Shown: positions 16,824-25,593 of the stretch, in pieces
Layout of the letters: the number at the start of each line of letters is the position of its first letter
How positions within the stretch are numbered: position 1 is the stretch's first letter
Assembly: GCA_023391695.1 (NCBI GenBank)
Contig: JAEWAK010000059.1
Coordinates: 1-41,411, forward strand
Reading direction: 5' to 3'
Length of the DNA stretch: 41,411 bases
Source of the DNA: Bacillota bacterium
GTDB lineage: Bacteria > Bacillota > Clostridia > Lachnospirales > Lachnospiraceae
Translations under genes and position numbers: made by a program
Notes under the pieces: model-generated
Database searches by the model: none
What the model was told of the DNA's origin: nothing
What the model saw: the letters and a program-made list of their open reading frames with translations, nothing else

Positions 16824-16900
16824 AGTCAAAGCAGATATTCGCATTCCGCTTTGCAGCATGCTCATAACCTATAAATTAATTGGTTTAACACAGGTTATGG
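16824..16900. repeat. Dispersed repeat family 2, copy 1
   Basis: It begins AGTCAAAGCAGATATTC, has TCCGCT about 10 bp on, then TGCTCATAACCT. It is followed by an inverted pair CATAACCT (16863-16870) and AGGTTATG (16892-16899). Copies 2 and 3 lie at 25594 and 33400. It ends just before the fibronectin III protein's stop codon. Confidence 0.6.
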
Positions 16901-16916
16901 ACTCACGGCTCTCTTC

Positions 16917-18722
16917 CTAATCTTCATCCGTAGTTCCAGAAACGATATCGGAATAATCACTGGACTTATTGCCGTCATATGCCTTCACTTTATAATAGTA
17001 GGTTTTATCATCCTGCAAGTTTTTATTTGTATATTCCGTATCTTTCACTTTAGCTATTTTACTGTAACTTCCGGATTTTGACGTAGCCCGGAACACATAA
17101 TAGTAATCCGCATCCTCTACTTCATCCCATTCCAGTGTTATGGAGTCTTCGGTAACATCCGTTACATCAAGGTCTTCCGGTGCATCCAAATCGCTGCCGG
17201 AATCGGTCGTATCATAAACAACTGCGGAATAATCACTGGACTTACTTCCGTCATAAGCTTTTACTTTATAGTAATAAGTTTTATCAGACTCTAAGTCATA
17301 ATCTGTAAATTCGTTATCTTCAACCTTATCTATTTTAGTATAAGTTCCGGATTTGGACGTTGCCCGGTATACATAATAGTAATCCGCATCATCCACTTCC
17401 TCCCATTCCAGTGTTATAGTATCTTCGGTGACATCCGTAATATCCAGATCATCCGGGGCGTCTAAATCATTATCCGATCCATCACCGGTAGTAGCATGTG
17501 CGATTGAGGAATAGGCACTGGTAACCGATCCGTCTGCGGCTTTCACTTTATAATAATATGTTTTGTCTTCGCTTAAGTTCTTATCCGTATAACTTGTATC
17601 ATCCACTTTATTTATCAGTGTATAATTCCCTGAAGATGAGGTTGCCCTATAGATATAATAGGAATCTGCATCATCCACCTTATCCCATTCCAGTGTTATT
17701 TCATCATCCTCCTCAGATTCCGCAATAAGATTAACCGGGGCCTTCAAATCAATTTCAGCTTTTTTGGTAGTTGCTTTCGCCACGGCAGAATATTCACTTT
17801 GTGCTGATTTATTCACTGCTTTAATTTTATAATAATAGGTTGTATCTTCCTTGAGGTTTTTATCTTTATAATTTGGTACAAAAGAAGATGCTATCTTACT
17901 GTAAGTTCCTGAAGAGGAATCAGCCCTGAAAATATAATAATAGGTCGCATTGGTTACAGAACTCCATTTCAGTGATATTTGTGTTTCACTGTCCGCCTTT
18001 GCCGTAAGGCTGCCCGGTATGCTTAGACTACTGGAATTTTTACCGGCGGCAGCTTTTATTACGGAAGAATATGCACTTAGACCCGTTCTGTTAACTGCCT
18101 TCACTTTATAATAATAAGTGATTCCTTTTTTCAGGTTTTTATTTGTATAGGTAGTTGTTTTAACCGAAGCTAATTTTGTATAAGGGCCATATGTTGATGT
18201 TGCTCTGTAAATAGTATAGGAAGTCGCTTTCGTAACGACACTCCAATTTAATGTTATACTGGTCGTATTTTTTGATGTTGCGGTAAAATTTTCAGGAGCA
18301 GATAATAAATTACCTGAGCTGACATATTTACTTTCCACCAGCACTTTCAGCATTGATTTTAAATAGTTTTTCATACTTGATGCCTGGGTTTGAGTCATGG
18401 TACCATCGGATAAGGCAGCATTGATATATTCTTCTGCGCGGTCTTTAAGTTCGTCCAGTAAAGCAGATTCACTAAAATTATAGCTTTCGGCGATTTCAGC
18501 CAAAGTACTGCCGCTTCCCATCTTGTTATAAATCGTTTGTTCATCCACACCTAAAATATCTGCTACTTCAGAAAAGATATTAAAAACCGGCTGCTGCTTC
18601 AAAATAGAATTTTGTTTCACCGTAGCCGCATTCACCGGGACAGGACTGATCATGATACCCGAACCCAGCAGGCTGATCGAGGCCAAAGAAATAATGAATG
18701 TTTTTGTAAATTTTTTAAACAT
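16917..18722 (-). CDS. Secreted protein with five fibronectin type III domains
   Basis: The 601-residue protein has a signal peptide (basic start, hydrophobic core to about residue 27, probable cleavage after VNA near residue 32), a helical region (about 50-130) with LGVDEQTIYNKMGSGSTLAE and ALSDGTMTQTQ, then five fibronectin III domains: about 140-225, 233-318, 326-412, 420-506 and 512-598. Each carries the TYYYKVKA strand. Domains 4 and 5 are nearly identical and more acidic than 1 and 2, pointing to recent duplication. There is no LPXTG anchor, SLH domain or enzyme domain, so it is probably secreted or loosely wall-bound, perhaps an adhesin or scaffold. GGAGG precedes the ATG. It has no operon partner. 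Confidence 0.85.
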   Translation of the reverse strand: MFKKFTKTFIISLASISLLGSGIMISPVPVNAATVKQNSILKQQPVFNIFSEVADILGVDEQTIYNKMGSGSTLAEIAESYNFSESALLDELKDRAEEYINAALSDGTMTQTQASSMKNYLKSMLKVLVESKYVSSGNLLSAPENFTATSKNTTSITLNWSVVTKATSYTIYRATSTYGPYTKLASVKTTTYTNKNLKKGITYYYKVKAVNRTGLSAYSSVIKAAAGKNSSSLSIPGSLTAKADSETQISLKWSSVTNATYYYIFRADSSSGTYSKIASSFVPNYKDKNLKEDTTYYYKIKAVNKSAQSEYSAVAKATTKKAEIDLKAPVNLIAESEEDDEITLEWDKVDDADSYYIYRATSSSGNYTLINKVDDTSYTDKNLSEDKTYYYKVKAADGSVTSAYSSIAHATTGDGSDNDLDAPDDLDITDVTEDTITLEWEEVDDADYYYVYRATSKSGTYTKIDKVEDNEFTDYDLESDKTYYYKVKAYDGSKSSDYSAVVYDTTDSGSDLDAPEDLDVTDVTEDSITLEWDEVEDADYYYVFRATSKSGSYSKIAKVKDTEYTNKNLQDDKTYYYKVKAYDGNKSSDYSDIVSGTTDED

Positions 18723-18972
18723 AATTTTCCTCCTTTTGGGGTTATTTTATAAAATTTCAATTAAAATTCTTTTGTATAAGTGCTTTTCTTAAACCGTTAT
18801 AAGGCCAATAGTTAAATCAGGCTTGTTATAATTTACCATTCCCGTTCTATCTAATAATTTAAGCTCCAAATGTGTAATATGTGTGTCAAAAATCTTACAC
18901 AATAATTAAGATTAACCTATTTAAATAAAAAGAAACTCTTAAATTTCGCATAATAGATGAGATACGGATTTT
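18723..18972. other. Upstream region of the fibronectin III gene
   Basis: No gene is visible. The region is very AT-rich and holds the ribosome binding site at its left edge. I see several TATAAT-like strings on the minus strand but no convincing -35 partner, so I name no promoter. Confidence 0.4.
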
Positions 18973-19022
18973 AAAAAAATGAAGGCTGTAAATTCCCACA
19001 ATTTCCGAGAATTACACCCCTC
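18973..19022 (-). terminator. Probable terminator downstream of the YgjP-type gene
   Basis: On the minus strand an imperfect stem (GAGGGGTGTAATTC against GAATTTACAGCCTTC) is followed by a run of T. It lies about 70 nt past the stop codon at 19089. Confidence 0.5.
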
Positions 19023-19088
19023 ATTCCATCTAAATCGAACTACATCCGGAATAATCTTCCTCCCCGTATTCGTCCTGTTTGGAGTAAC

Positions 19089-19805
19089 TTAATAGTAAAT
19101 TGGCTGGGTTTCCAGTTGTTTTTTCCGCATTTTGTAATCAGGCATAATAATTCCTAACATATTATAAAATTTCCTGCTGTGGTCAGGATGTAAAAAATGG
19201 GTGAGTTCATGGGCAGCCACATACTCAATACATTCTATTGGGGCATGGATCAGCGCCGTGTTTAAGGTAATCATCCCCCGGTAAACCGAACAGGAACCCC
19301 ACCTGGTTTTCATCTTTCTGGTCTTGACCAAAGGCATGTCCACATGATAAGGCAGGAATTCGGGATGCAATTCCTTAACCACCCGGGTAAGTACCTCTTT
19401 TGTAAATGTCTTGTACCATTTATTCCACAATAACATTATTTTATCCTTATCTTCGGGATATTTGGTATAGATATATATTCTGCCCTCATTAATCTCAATC
19501 CGGTTCCGGGCACAAGCCAGGACCGCTACCGTATGTTCCCTGCCCAAAAGCCGGATGCATTCCCCGTCAGCCGGCTCAAACTCTTTTTCAGAACCCGCTT
19601 CCCGGTTTTCAAACCGTTTCAGTGCATTTTCAATCCAGTCTGCTTTACGTAATATAAAATCCTCGATATATCTTTTACTGACCCTGCTGTTTGCGGATAT
19701 TATAATTCTGCCGTCCGCTTTCACATGAAGGTTGATATTTTTAACCTTTTTACGGATTAATTCATAGGTTAAATTTCTGCCGCCTATGTTAATGGTTTCT
19801 GTCAT
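19089..19805 (-). CDS. YgjP-like (DUF45/SprT-type) metallopeptidase
   Basis: The 238-residue protein belongs to the YgjP/DUF45 family. Its zinc motif is HELTH (199-203) with the third ligand probably His209 in HPDHS, and the strongly conserved WGSCS motif lies at 169-173. The N-terminal part is an all-beta region (VKADGRIIISA) typical of these proteins. The family is predicted to be zinc-dependent peptidases and is sometimes found beside restriction systems, none of which is present here. The frame opens at 19829, but AGGGAGA lies before the ATG at 19805, so I use that. A small orphan reading frame (19819-19890) ends inside its ribosome binding region. Confidence 0.85.
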   Translation of the reverse strand: MTETINIGGRNLTYELIRKKVKNINLHVKADGRIIISANSRVSKRYIEDFILRKADWIENALKRFENREAGSEKEFEPADGECIRLLGREHTVAVLACARNRIEINEGRIYIYTKYPEDKDKIMLLWNKWYKTFTKEVLTRVVKELHPEFLPYHVDMPLVKTRKMKTRWGSCSVYRGMITLNTALIHAPIECIEYVAAHELTHFLHPDHSRKFYNMLGIIMPDYKMRKKQLETQPIYY

Positions 19806-19818
19806 TCTTTCTTTCTCC

Positions 19819-19890
19819 CTAAAATGCATCCAAAGCTATCTCAATCTTACCGGCATATTTCTCTTTGAATTTACCCTGGATTAATTTCAT
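19819..19890 (-). pseudogene. Possible C-terminal gene remnant
   Basis: On the minus strand ATG at 19890 opens 23 codons (starting MKLIQGKFKEKYAG) that end in TAG at 19819, just before the YgjP-type gene. The same frame runs ten codons further upstream, without a start codon, to another TAG. The lysine-rich helical pattern looks like a real protein tail, perhaps a YqeY-like C-terminus, but I cannot assign it. It could equally be a leader peptide or chance. Confidence 0.25.
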
Positions 19891-19939
19891 GGTATCCTTT
19901 AACTTACTGTCATCGGTTTCATGCTAAATGGAATTCCTG

Positions 19940-20287
19940 CTATTTTACTGCTTCTTTCTTTTTCATATATGCAATATACTTACTTCCGAAGTTATCAAAT
20001 TGCTCCAATACAGGTATAAATTCCCTCCCTATATCCGTAAGGGAGTATTCCACCTTGGGAGGCACTTCCGGATAAACATATCTGTGGATCATACCAAACT
20101 CTTCAAGAGTACGCAGCTGTTTGGTTAGGGCAGCCTGTGTTATTCCCGGGATTTTTCTCTGTAATTCCCCAAAGCGAAGGGTTTTTTCACACAAATGGTG
20201 AATTATTAAAATAGCCCATTTGCCTGTAAATATTTTTTGTGCTGTTGTACATGGGCATATTCCGTATAAGTCTGTCTTCTGTTCCAT
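19940..20287 (-). CDS. HxlR family transcription regulator
   Basis: This 115-residue winged helix protein has the HxlR marks: an N-terminal cysteine near CPCTTAQKIFTGKWAILII, RFGELQRKIPGITQAALTKQLRTLEE (helix-turn-helix), and the wing EVPPKVEYSLTDIGRE. HxlR proteins often sense aldehydes, quinones or redox stress through the N-terminal cysteine; here CPC provides two. It is divergent from a flavin-binding oxidoreductase gene (20464), its likely target. An inverted repeat (20353-20369) between them is a candidate operator. Confidence 0.92.
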   Translation of the reverse strand: MEQKTDLYGICPCTTAQKIFTGKWAILIIHHLCEKTLRFGELQRKIPGITQAALTKQLRTLEEFGMIHRYVYPEVPPKVEYSLTDIGREFIPVLEQFDNFGSKYIAYMKKKEAVK

Positions 20288-20352
20288 TTTAAATTTCCTT
20301 TCTGATTCCTATAAAAATTTTGATATTCGCTCTTTTTTTCTTTTTATTTATC

Positions 20353-20369
20353 AGTATATATTTTATACT
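20353..20369. promoter_or_regulatory. Candidate HxlR operator
   Basis: AGTATA and TATACT are separated by five T/A bases, midway between the divergent HxlR and flavoprotein genes and about 20 bp upstream of the latter's -35 box. HxlR dimers bind short AT-rich inverted repeats, so it is a fitting but untested site. Confidence 0.4.
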
Positions 20370-20390
20370 AATATCAAAATATAATCGTAC

Positions 20391-20418
20391 TTGTTAAATC
20401 TTTTATATCTGTTATAAT
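20391..20418 (+). promoter_or_regulatory. Promoter of the flavin-binding protein gene
   Basis: TTGTTA (20391-20396) and TATAAT (20413-20418) are 16 bp apart, and TG before the -10 makes TGTTATAAT. The start codon is about 45 nt downstream. Confidence 0.6.
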
Positions 20419-20463
20419 TAATCCGTGAATATTATAACACATATTAAAGAAGGGGGCAATATC

Positions 20464-20859
20464 ATGAACAAAGCAGCTCAATTTTTAGCAGACAGCCAGA
20501 CTTTTTATTTAGCAACCGTGGAAGATGACCAGCCGCGTGTACGGCCATTCGGAGCAGTTATGGAATGGGAAGGAAAAACCTATCTCTGTACAAACAATAA
20601 AAAGGATGTATACGCACAAATCCTGAAAAATCCTAAAGTAGAAGTATCTGCTATGGATAAGTCTTTCAATTGGATCCGTATCGCCGGCAAATTAGTACCG
20701 GACAACAGAAAAGAAGCCAGGGAAGCCATGCTGAAGGCGCAACCCGGCTTAGAGAAAATGTATCAGGCAGAAGACGGAATTTTTGAAGTTCTCTACTTCA
20801 CCGAAGCAACTGCAACGATCTATAATACCAGCGGCGGCAAGGAAGCAGTAAAGTTATAA
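20464..20859 (+). CDS. Pyridoxamine 5'-phosphate oxidase-like flavin-binding protein
   Basis: The 131-residue protein is a split-barrel flavin-binding protein of the pyridoxamine 5'-phosphate oxidase-like superfamily (FYLATVEDDQPRVRPFGAVM, then YLCTNNKKDVYAQILKNPKVEVSA). Such small members usually bind FMN or F420 and reduce small molecules or quinones; true PdxH activity is unlikely at this size. The frame begins at 20425, but AAGGGGG lies right before the ATG at 20464, so I start there. It is divergent from an HxlR regulator, which suggests induction by electrophilic or redox stress. Confidence 0.88.
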   Translation: MNKAAQFLADSQTFYLATVEDDQPRVRPFGAVMEWEGKTYLCTNNKKDVYAQILKNPKVEVSAMDKSFNWIRIAGKLVPDNRKEAREAMLKAQPGLEKMYQAEDGIFEVLYFTEATATIYNTSGGKEAVKL

Positions 20860-20902
20860 TACCAAACCCTTGAATCCGCAAACAGCGGTGTCCGCTTAAA
20901 GC

Positions 20903-20956
20903 AGGGGCTGTTGCAACGTCACAGGTCAGGTAACCGTAAGACTTGCAGCAACCCCT
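20903..20956. terminator. Stem-loop between convergent genes
   Basis: Arms AGGGGCTGTTGCAA (20903-20916) and TTGCAGCAACCCCT (20943-20956) pair with two G-T or mismatch positions. It lies between the flavin-binding protein gene and the degV stop codon. There is no clear T run on either side, so it may also be a small repeat. Confidence 0.45.
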
Positions 20957-20959
20957 TAC

Positions 20960-21808
20960 TTAATTTTCGGCATAACATATTCCTATGGTCCCCGGTCCGG
21001 AATATACACCCACTATGGCACTTATCTGGCCGATCTGATATACATTACCGATACCCGGGACTTTTTGCAGCATATCATATACTTTATCGGCATCCTCTTT
21101 TGAATTGCCATGTACAATATAGGCATCACAGTTTTTATGCCCAGCCGTTTCTTTCCCGATTTCGACCAGCTTATTAAGGGATTTATTTCTTCCCCTGACC
21201 TTTGCATAGGTATAACATTGTCCATGTTCTTCATCAAGACCGACTATCGGTTTTATATCCAGGAAATCTCCGATTGTACCCGATATTCTTCCTATTCTTC
21301 CACCTTTTTTTGCGTATTCCAGTGTACCGAATACAAAATAGAAATGGAGCATCCTTTTCATTTCCGGTATATGTCCCGCTATTTCATAAAAGCTTTTCCC
21401 AGCTTCTATTAATTCCCCGCATTTTTTCAATATGATACCTTCACACACTGAGGTGGATTTGGTGTCATAGACTAAAGTTTTAACTTCCGTAAATTGTTCA
21501 CTGACCAGTTTAAGCGCATTAAAAGTCCCGGACAATCCGCTGGATATAACCACGGCAATCGCATGGGTGAATCCCTCTTCCACCAGGCTTTTGTAAACAG
21601 CTTCCATATCTTCCATGGCAGGCAGCGAGGATTTCGGAATTTCATTTTTCATATTATCATAAATTTCTTCCGGGGTAATATCCACTTTATCCGTATACTC
21701 CCTGTCCGCATATATAATTTTGAATGGCAGAATACGTATGTTGTATTTTTGAACCGTTTCTATATCTATATCACAAGCCGAATCCGTTATTAGTGCGATT
21801 TTTTCCAT
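20960..21808 (-). CDS. DegV family fatty-acid-binding protein
   Basis: The 282-residue protein has the DegV pattern: ITDSACDI at the N-terminus, ISSGLSGTFNA (about residues 88-98) forming the fatty-acid-binding site, and EYAKKGGRIG followed by IKPIV. DegV proteins bind fatty acids; some, as FakB, present them to the kinase FakA for phosphorylation. No fakA is visible in this window. AAGGAG lies about 10 nt before the ATG. It appears to be a single-gene unit. Confidence 0.92.
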   Translation of the reverse strand: MEKIALITDSACDIDIETVQKYNIRILPFKIIYADREYTDKVDITPEEIYDNMKNEIPKSSLPAMEDMEAVYKSLVEEGFTHAIAVVISSGLSGTFNALKLVSEQFTEVKTLVYDTKSTSVCEGIILKKCGELIEAGKSFYEIAGHIPEMKRMLHFYFVFGTLEYAKKGGRIGRISGTIGDFLDIKPIVGLDEEHGQCYTYAKVRGRNKSLNKLVEIGKETAGHKNCDAYIVHGNSKEDADKVYDMLQKVPGIGNVYQIGQISAIVGVYSGPGTIGICYAEN

Positions 21809-22286
21809 GTCATTAAGTTCTCCTTCTATGATATGTATTCCGTTTCGTTATATCCGCCTTACCCCGGTTTTCACCGTCAATTATAGGTTTCATAAAAATG
21901 GGCTCTTCCAATAAAATAGGTAAGGAATAGCTATTAATACAGCATCATCTTTATATAAGTTCCTGTACATATTCTTTACCATATAATCCCATTTATACAT
22001 AAGCAAATAAAGCCATGTATAATCGGACTATTAAAAACCCAGTTTATTTATCTCGCAGTTTCATTCTGCATGTCCTTGTATTCAAAACCATATTATCACG
22101 TTCTTAATAACTTTTCAATCCGCAAGTTAGTTAATACCAATACACATTCTTATGAAAAAACTCCGGACCTCTTAATTCTTGAGGTCCGGAGTTTTGTTAT
22201 CTTTCAGTCAAATAAGTCTAACTCCCGCCGGCCAGGCGTGAGGCTTCCTGATGGATTAAGATAAATTAACCGGTTTATAAGTAATC
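21809..22286. other. Intergenic region between degV and the ABC permease
   Basis: No gene is supported. The open frame over 22070-22264 lacks a ribosome binding site and covers a terminator. The only clear structure is the terminator at 22161-22191. Confidence 0.5.
22161..22191 (-). terminator. Rho-independent terminator of the ABC transporter operon
   Basis: A perfect 11-bp stem (CTCCGGACCTC and its complement, 22161-22171 and 22181-22191) has a 9-nt loop. The minus strand continues into a run of six T. It lies about 95 nt after the permease stop codon. Confidence 0.85.
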
Positions 22287-24680
22287 CTATTCTATAATCA
22301 GCATTTTGGGTGAGGTATTCCGGACTGATGCAGTGGAGAACCAGGAGCCAAGGCATATTGCCGACAGGATAAGGAATACCGCAAGGATAATACCTCCCTG
22401 GTTTATTATAATCGGGAGTTTCACAATTCCATAATCCGCCAGTATCCTTTCCATTAAAAACGGAAGCAGATATATTCCGGCTGCCATGCCGGTTAATATA
22501 CCGGCCAAAGCCATTACACCAATTCCGCCCATTATGGACGTACGGATTTTAAGTGTGGTCATTCCCAACGATTTATAGATGCCGTAAGTCTTGCTTTCTT
22601 TCCTTATATTAATGCGGCAGGTACAGTATATGATAATATAAGTAGCAAAAATAAACAAAAACCCAATGAATAACACGGGAAATATCAATATGGCCGCAGC
22701 TTCCGAATATACATCTTCAATTAGAGTTTTCTGGGTAACCGCAGTCAGGGAATCTCTGTACTTCTCATTGATTTCCTTTACCAGGGAATCAGAGTCCCTT
22801 ATATCCTTCAGATTTATGAAACCTGCCTCCGCCGCAGGATAATGCAGGGCAACCCCATTTAATGTACCTGCAGTAATCCTTGCCGTTTCAGACATATTGG
22901 CTATACTCTGGTATACGCCTACAACCGTTAAGGTATACTTTTTCCCTTCTATGTATACCTCGGCCAGGTCGCCGATATCTTTCTCCAGCTGCCTTGCTAC
23001 CCTGATCCCCAGGGCGATTTCATTTTTATTTTCCGGGTTGCGGCCTTTTAAAACCGTATACCCCAATTCTTCATAACTTCCATCCAGAACGTCCAGGTTA
23101 ATATACGTGGAACTACTCAAAGCCCCTTCTTTTTGAGACCTAAAAATTCCTGTTGTCCCGCTGTACCAGCCGGTATTTTTAATCCTTGGGTCTGCTTTTA
23201 TATCATTTTTAAAATGTTCCAGGACCTCTTCCGACGGATTTAAGAAAGTTACCGCAACCTGGGAGTTATCATAACCCCATTGGGGTGAGGTTTTATAAAT
23301 ATTAATAATACTGTTTAAAAGCAAAATTCCAAATATTATAACCGCAGAAGTAATGCCGGTTAATGTAAACATCAAAATTGCCGTTTTTCTGTTTTTTATC
23401 AGATTCCTGGCACCGATGACAAAAGAAACCGGGTATTTATCAAAATTTAATTTAGTACCTTCTGCTCCCAATCGCTTTGTCAGCCTGCTGCTTTCCGTTT
23501 CAGACATTCCGTATCGGATTGCCTGTACCGGCTCCACAGATTTAATATTCCGGGACCGTATAAGGGTAATGAACATAACCAGAAGAAATACTGCCCCGCC
23601 AATCAGGATACCTGTAAAAATCCCAGTCTCCCCGGCTTTTAAATTATCTATTTTAATGTAAGTTAAAGAAATATCCACCAGGAAAACTGATATCTTGTTA
23701 CTTACGGCAATCCCGGGTATGATTGCTACAACACATAAAAATGCATACTGAAGCACATAGCTTACGGTAATGCCCCATGACGGCAATCCCAGGGACCTGA
23801 CGATTCCCAGTGTTTTATACTCGGATAAAATTGCTTCCGTTATGGTAAATCCTATGGTATACAGTGCGATGGCAATCATGGCAGTACCAAGAAAGCTCAT
23901 GATAAAACCTATAATTTTACCCATAATCAGATAAAAGGCCGTTATGGATTCAAAGGACTTTATACTTTCCAGATAAGGCATGGCCAGGAATTCTTCAAAA
24001 CGGTCCCAATAGAGGCTTCTTTTCGTATAATCTTCATACCGTATTCCAAACATATAACGGTTTTCGCCATTGACACCTGAAATCTGCTTATAATCCCCGT
24101 CATTCATCCATATACGGGCCCCATTTTCAAAAGGAGCACAATAAGGTATGTCTATCACCACTGCGGATACCCTTAACTTTATTTTATCTGCCCCCGAACC
24201 AAATTCCAGCAGTTCTCCCTTGTTAATTCCCTTGGAATAAGCCAGGGAAGTGGGTATCCAAACTGTCCCGCTTTCAGGGACGAAAGTTTCTTCTCCCTCC
24301 GCAAAAATAAGTTTATCAACGGCTGAAGCCTGTTCATTGGTATCCATCATATATAAGTATACGTTTTGTATTTCTAAACCTTTATAAAAGATGCCGGATA
24401 TATTCCGGTATGGCAGTAATAATGAGGTTTTTATCCCTTCCTGGCTGCTCCACCAATCGTATACCTTGTTCCTGTCATGGATTCCCTTATCTAACATCAA
24501 TATCTGATGTGACCCCTTTGTTTCATTATGTAATGTCTCAAACCGGTCTCTGGAATTTAAAATAACAGAACCTGCTGTGGATAGCAGCAAGGCAGACAAC
24601 AGGATAAGTACTGCAATCAATCCGTTCTGTAATTTCTTCTTTCTTAAATTGGAAAGGCTGATTCGTAAAATTGCATTCAT
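22287..24680 (-). CDS. FtsX/MacB-type ABC transporter permease
   Basis: The 797-residue membrane protein has two FtsX-type halves. One N-terminal membrane segment (about 17-38) is followed by a large outside domain, three membrane segments (about 255-380), a fifth segment near 435-460, a second outside domain, and three C-terminal segments (about 665-790): eight in all. It partners the ATPase encoded just upstream; its ribosome binding site AAGGAG lies in the last codons of that gene, so translation is probably coupled. Permeases of this type, beside a two-component system, are often mechanotransducing exporters or peptide-resistance modules rather than importers. The substrate is unknown. 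Confidence 0.88.
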   Translation of the reverse strand: MNAILRISLSNLRKKKLQNGLIAVLILLSALLLSTAGSVILNSRDRFETLHNETKGSHQILMLDKGIHDRNKVYDWWSSQEGIKTSLLLPYRNISGIFYKGLEIQNVYLYMMDTNEQASAVDKLIFAEGEETFVPESGTVWIPTSLAYSKGINKGELLEFGSGADKIKLRVSAVVIDIPYCAPFENGARIWMNDGDYKQISGVNGENRYMFGIRYEDYTKRSLYWDRFEEFLAMPYLESIKSFESITAFYLIMGKIIGFIMSFLGTAMIAIALYTIGFTITEAILSEYKTLGIVRSLGLPSWGITVSYVLQYAFLCVVAIIPGIAVSNKISVFLVDISLTYIKIDNLKAGETGIFTGILIGGAVFLLVMFITLIRSRNIKSVEPVQAIRYGMSETESSRLTKRLGAEGTKLNFDKYPVSFVIGARNLIKNRKTAILMFTLTGITSAVIIFGILLLNSIINIYKTSPQWGYDNSQVAVTFLNPSEEVLEHFKNDIKADPRIKNTGWYSGTTGIFRSQKEGALSSSTYINLDVLDGSYEELGYTVLKGRNPENKNEIALGIRVARQLEKDIGDLAEVYIEGKKYTLTVVGVYQSIANMSETARITAGTLNGVALHYPAAEAGFINLKDIRDSDSLVKEINEKYRDSLTAVTQKTLIEDVYSEAAAILIFPVLFIGFLFIFATYIIIYCTCRINIRKESKTYGIYKSLGMTTLKIRTSIMGGIGVMALAGILTGMAAGIYLLPFLMERILADYGIVKLPIIINQGGIILAVFLILSAICLGSWFSTASVRNTSPKMLIIE

Positions 24681-24685
24681 AACCC

Positions 24686-25444
24686 TTACTCCTTTCCGGT
24701 GATATAAGAAAAAATCATGTTTTCACGGTTTTTAAACTCATGTTCCCGGTATTTATCAAATTCCAGGATATCTCCGATTTTTCCGTCCTGAATCAGGATA
24801 AGACGGTCTGCCCTGGAAGCCGCCTTGATGTCGTGGGTAACCATGACAATTGACTGCCCTTTGCGGTTTCGGTCCGTCAGGATATCAAGAACTGCCACAC
24901 CCTGTTCATAATTTAAACTTCCCGTCGGTTCATCCGCAAAAAGTATATCCGGTGAATTAATCAAGGCCCTCGCAATGGCAGCCCTTTGCTGTTGTCCTCC
25001 CGAGGCCTGGGAGGGCAGGCGGTTTTTCTGGCCTTCTATATCCATTGCTTTCAACAGCGCGGCTGTTCTTTTTTTAACCTCCCCCCTGTTCAGCCCTGCA
25101 ATATAGCCGGGCAGGGAAATATTCTCCCAAAAGGTAAGATCCGGCACCAGATTAATTCCCTGATATATATATCCGATATTTTTTGCCCGGAACGCAGTAA
25201 GCCGTTTTTCCTTATACCCGTCAATCCGCTGATCCCTAAAATATACTTCTCCCGCAGTAACTGCATCTAAACCGCTTAAAAGATAAAGCAGGGTGGATTT
25301 TCCTGAACCCGAATTTCCCATAATTACCGTAAAATCCCCTTCATAGATTTCTAAATCCAGGTTTCTTATGGCGTGAAAATGCTCGCTTCCGGATGAATAA
25401 GTTTTACATAAATTCCTTGCCTTAAGCAAAAGCTTCTTTGACAT
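24686..25444 (-). CDS. MacB/LolD-type ABC transporter ATPase
   Basis: The 252-residue ATPase has Walker A GNSGSGKST (43-51), the Q loop in YIYQGINLVP, signature ASGGQ (147-151, alanine replacing the usual leucine or serine), Walker B ILFADEPTG (167-175) and the H loop VTHDIKAA. It matches the LolD/MacB/FtsE group that pairs with FtsX-type permeases. The frame opens at a TTG at 25465, but AGGAGG of the ribosome binding site lies within those codons, so I start at the ATG at 25444. The permease begins 5 nt after its stop codon. Confidence 0.93.
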   Translation of the reverse strand: MSKKLLLKARNLCKTYSSGSEHFHAIRNLDLEIYEGDFTVIMGNSGSGKSTLLYLLSGLDAVTAGEVYFRDQRIDGYKEKRLTAFRAKNIGYIYQGINLVPDLTFWENISLPGYIAGLNRGEVKKRTAALLKAMDIEGQKNRLPSQASGGQQQRAAIARALINSPDILFADEPTGSLNYEQGVAVLDILTDRNRKGQSIVMVTHDIKAASRADRLILIQDGKIGDILEFDKYREHEFKNRENMIFSYITGKE

Positions 25445-25519
25445 TATATTATCCTCCTGACACAAATTTCATGGGACAGAGCCTGTTTTCTTTCAGACTG
25501 TATTAGTCGGTTTCCCAAT

Positions 25520-25547
25520 GATTGTATCCTCATAATATGATACAATC
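25520..25547. promoter_or_regulatory. Inverted repeat upstream of the ABC operon
   Basis: GATTGTATC (25520-25528) and GATACAATC (25539-25547) form perfect 9-bp arms around a 10-bp AT-rich spacer, about 75 bp before the ATPase start. Its symmetry and place make it a candidate binding site for a regulator, possibly the neighbouring OmpR-type protein, although OmpR-type sites are more often direct repeats. Confidence 0.4.
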
Positions 25548-25593
25548 CTGTATAGAACCTTATCTAAATATTAATGAAATATTACTTATGTAA

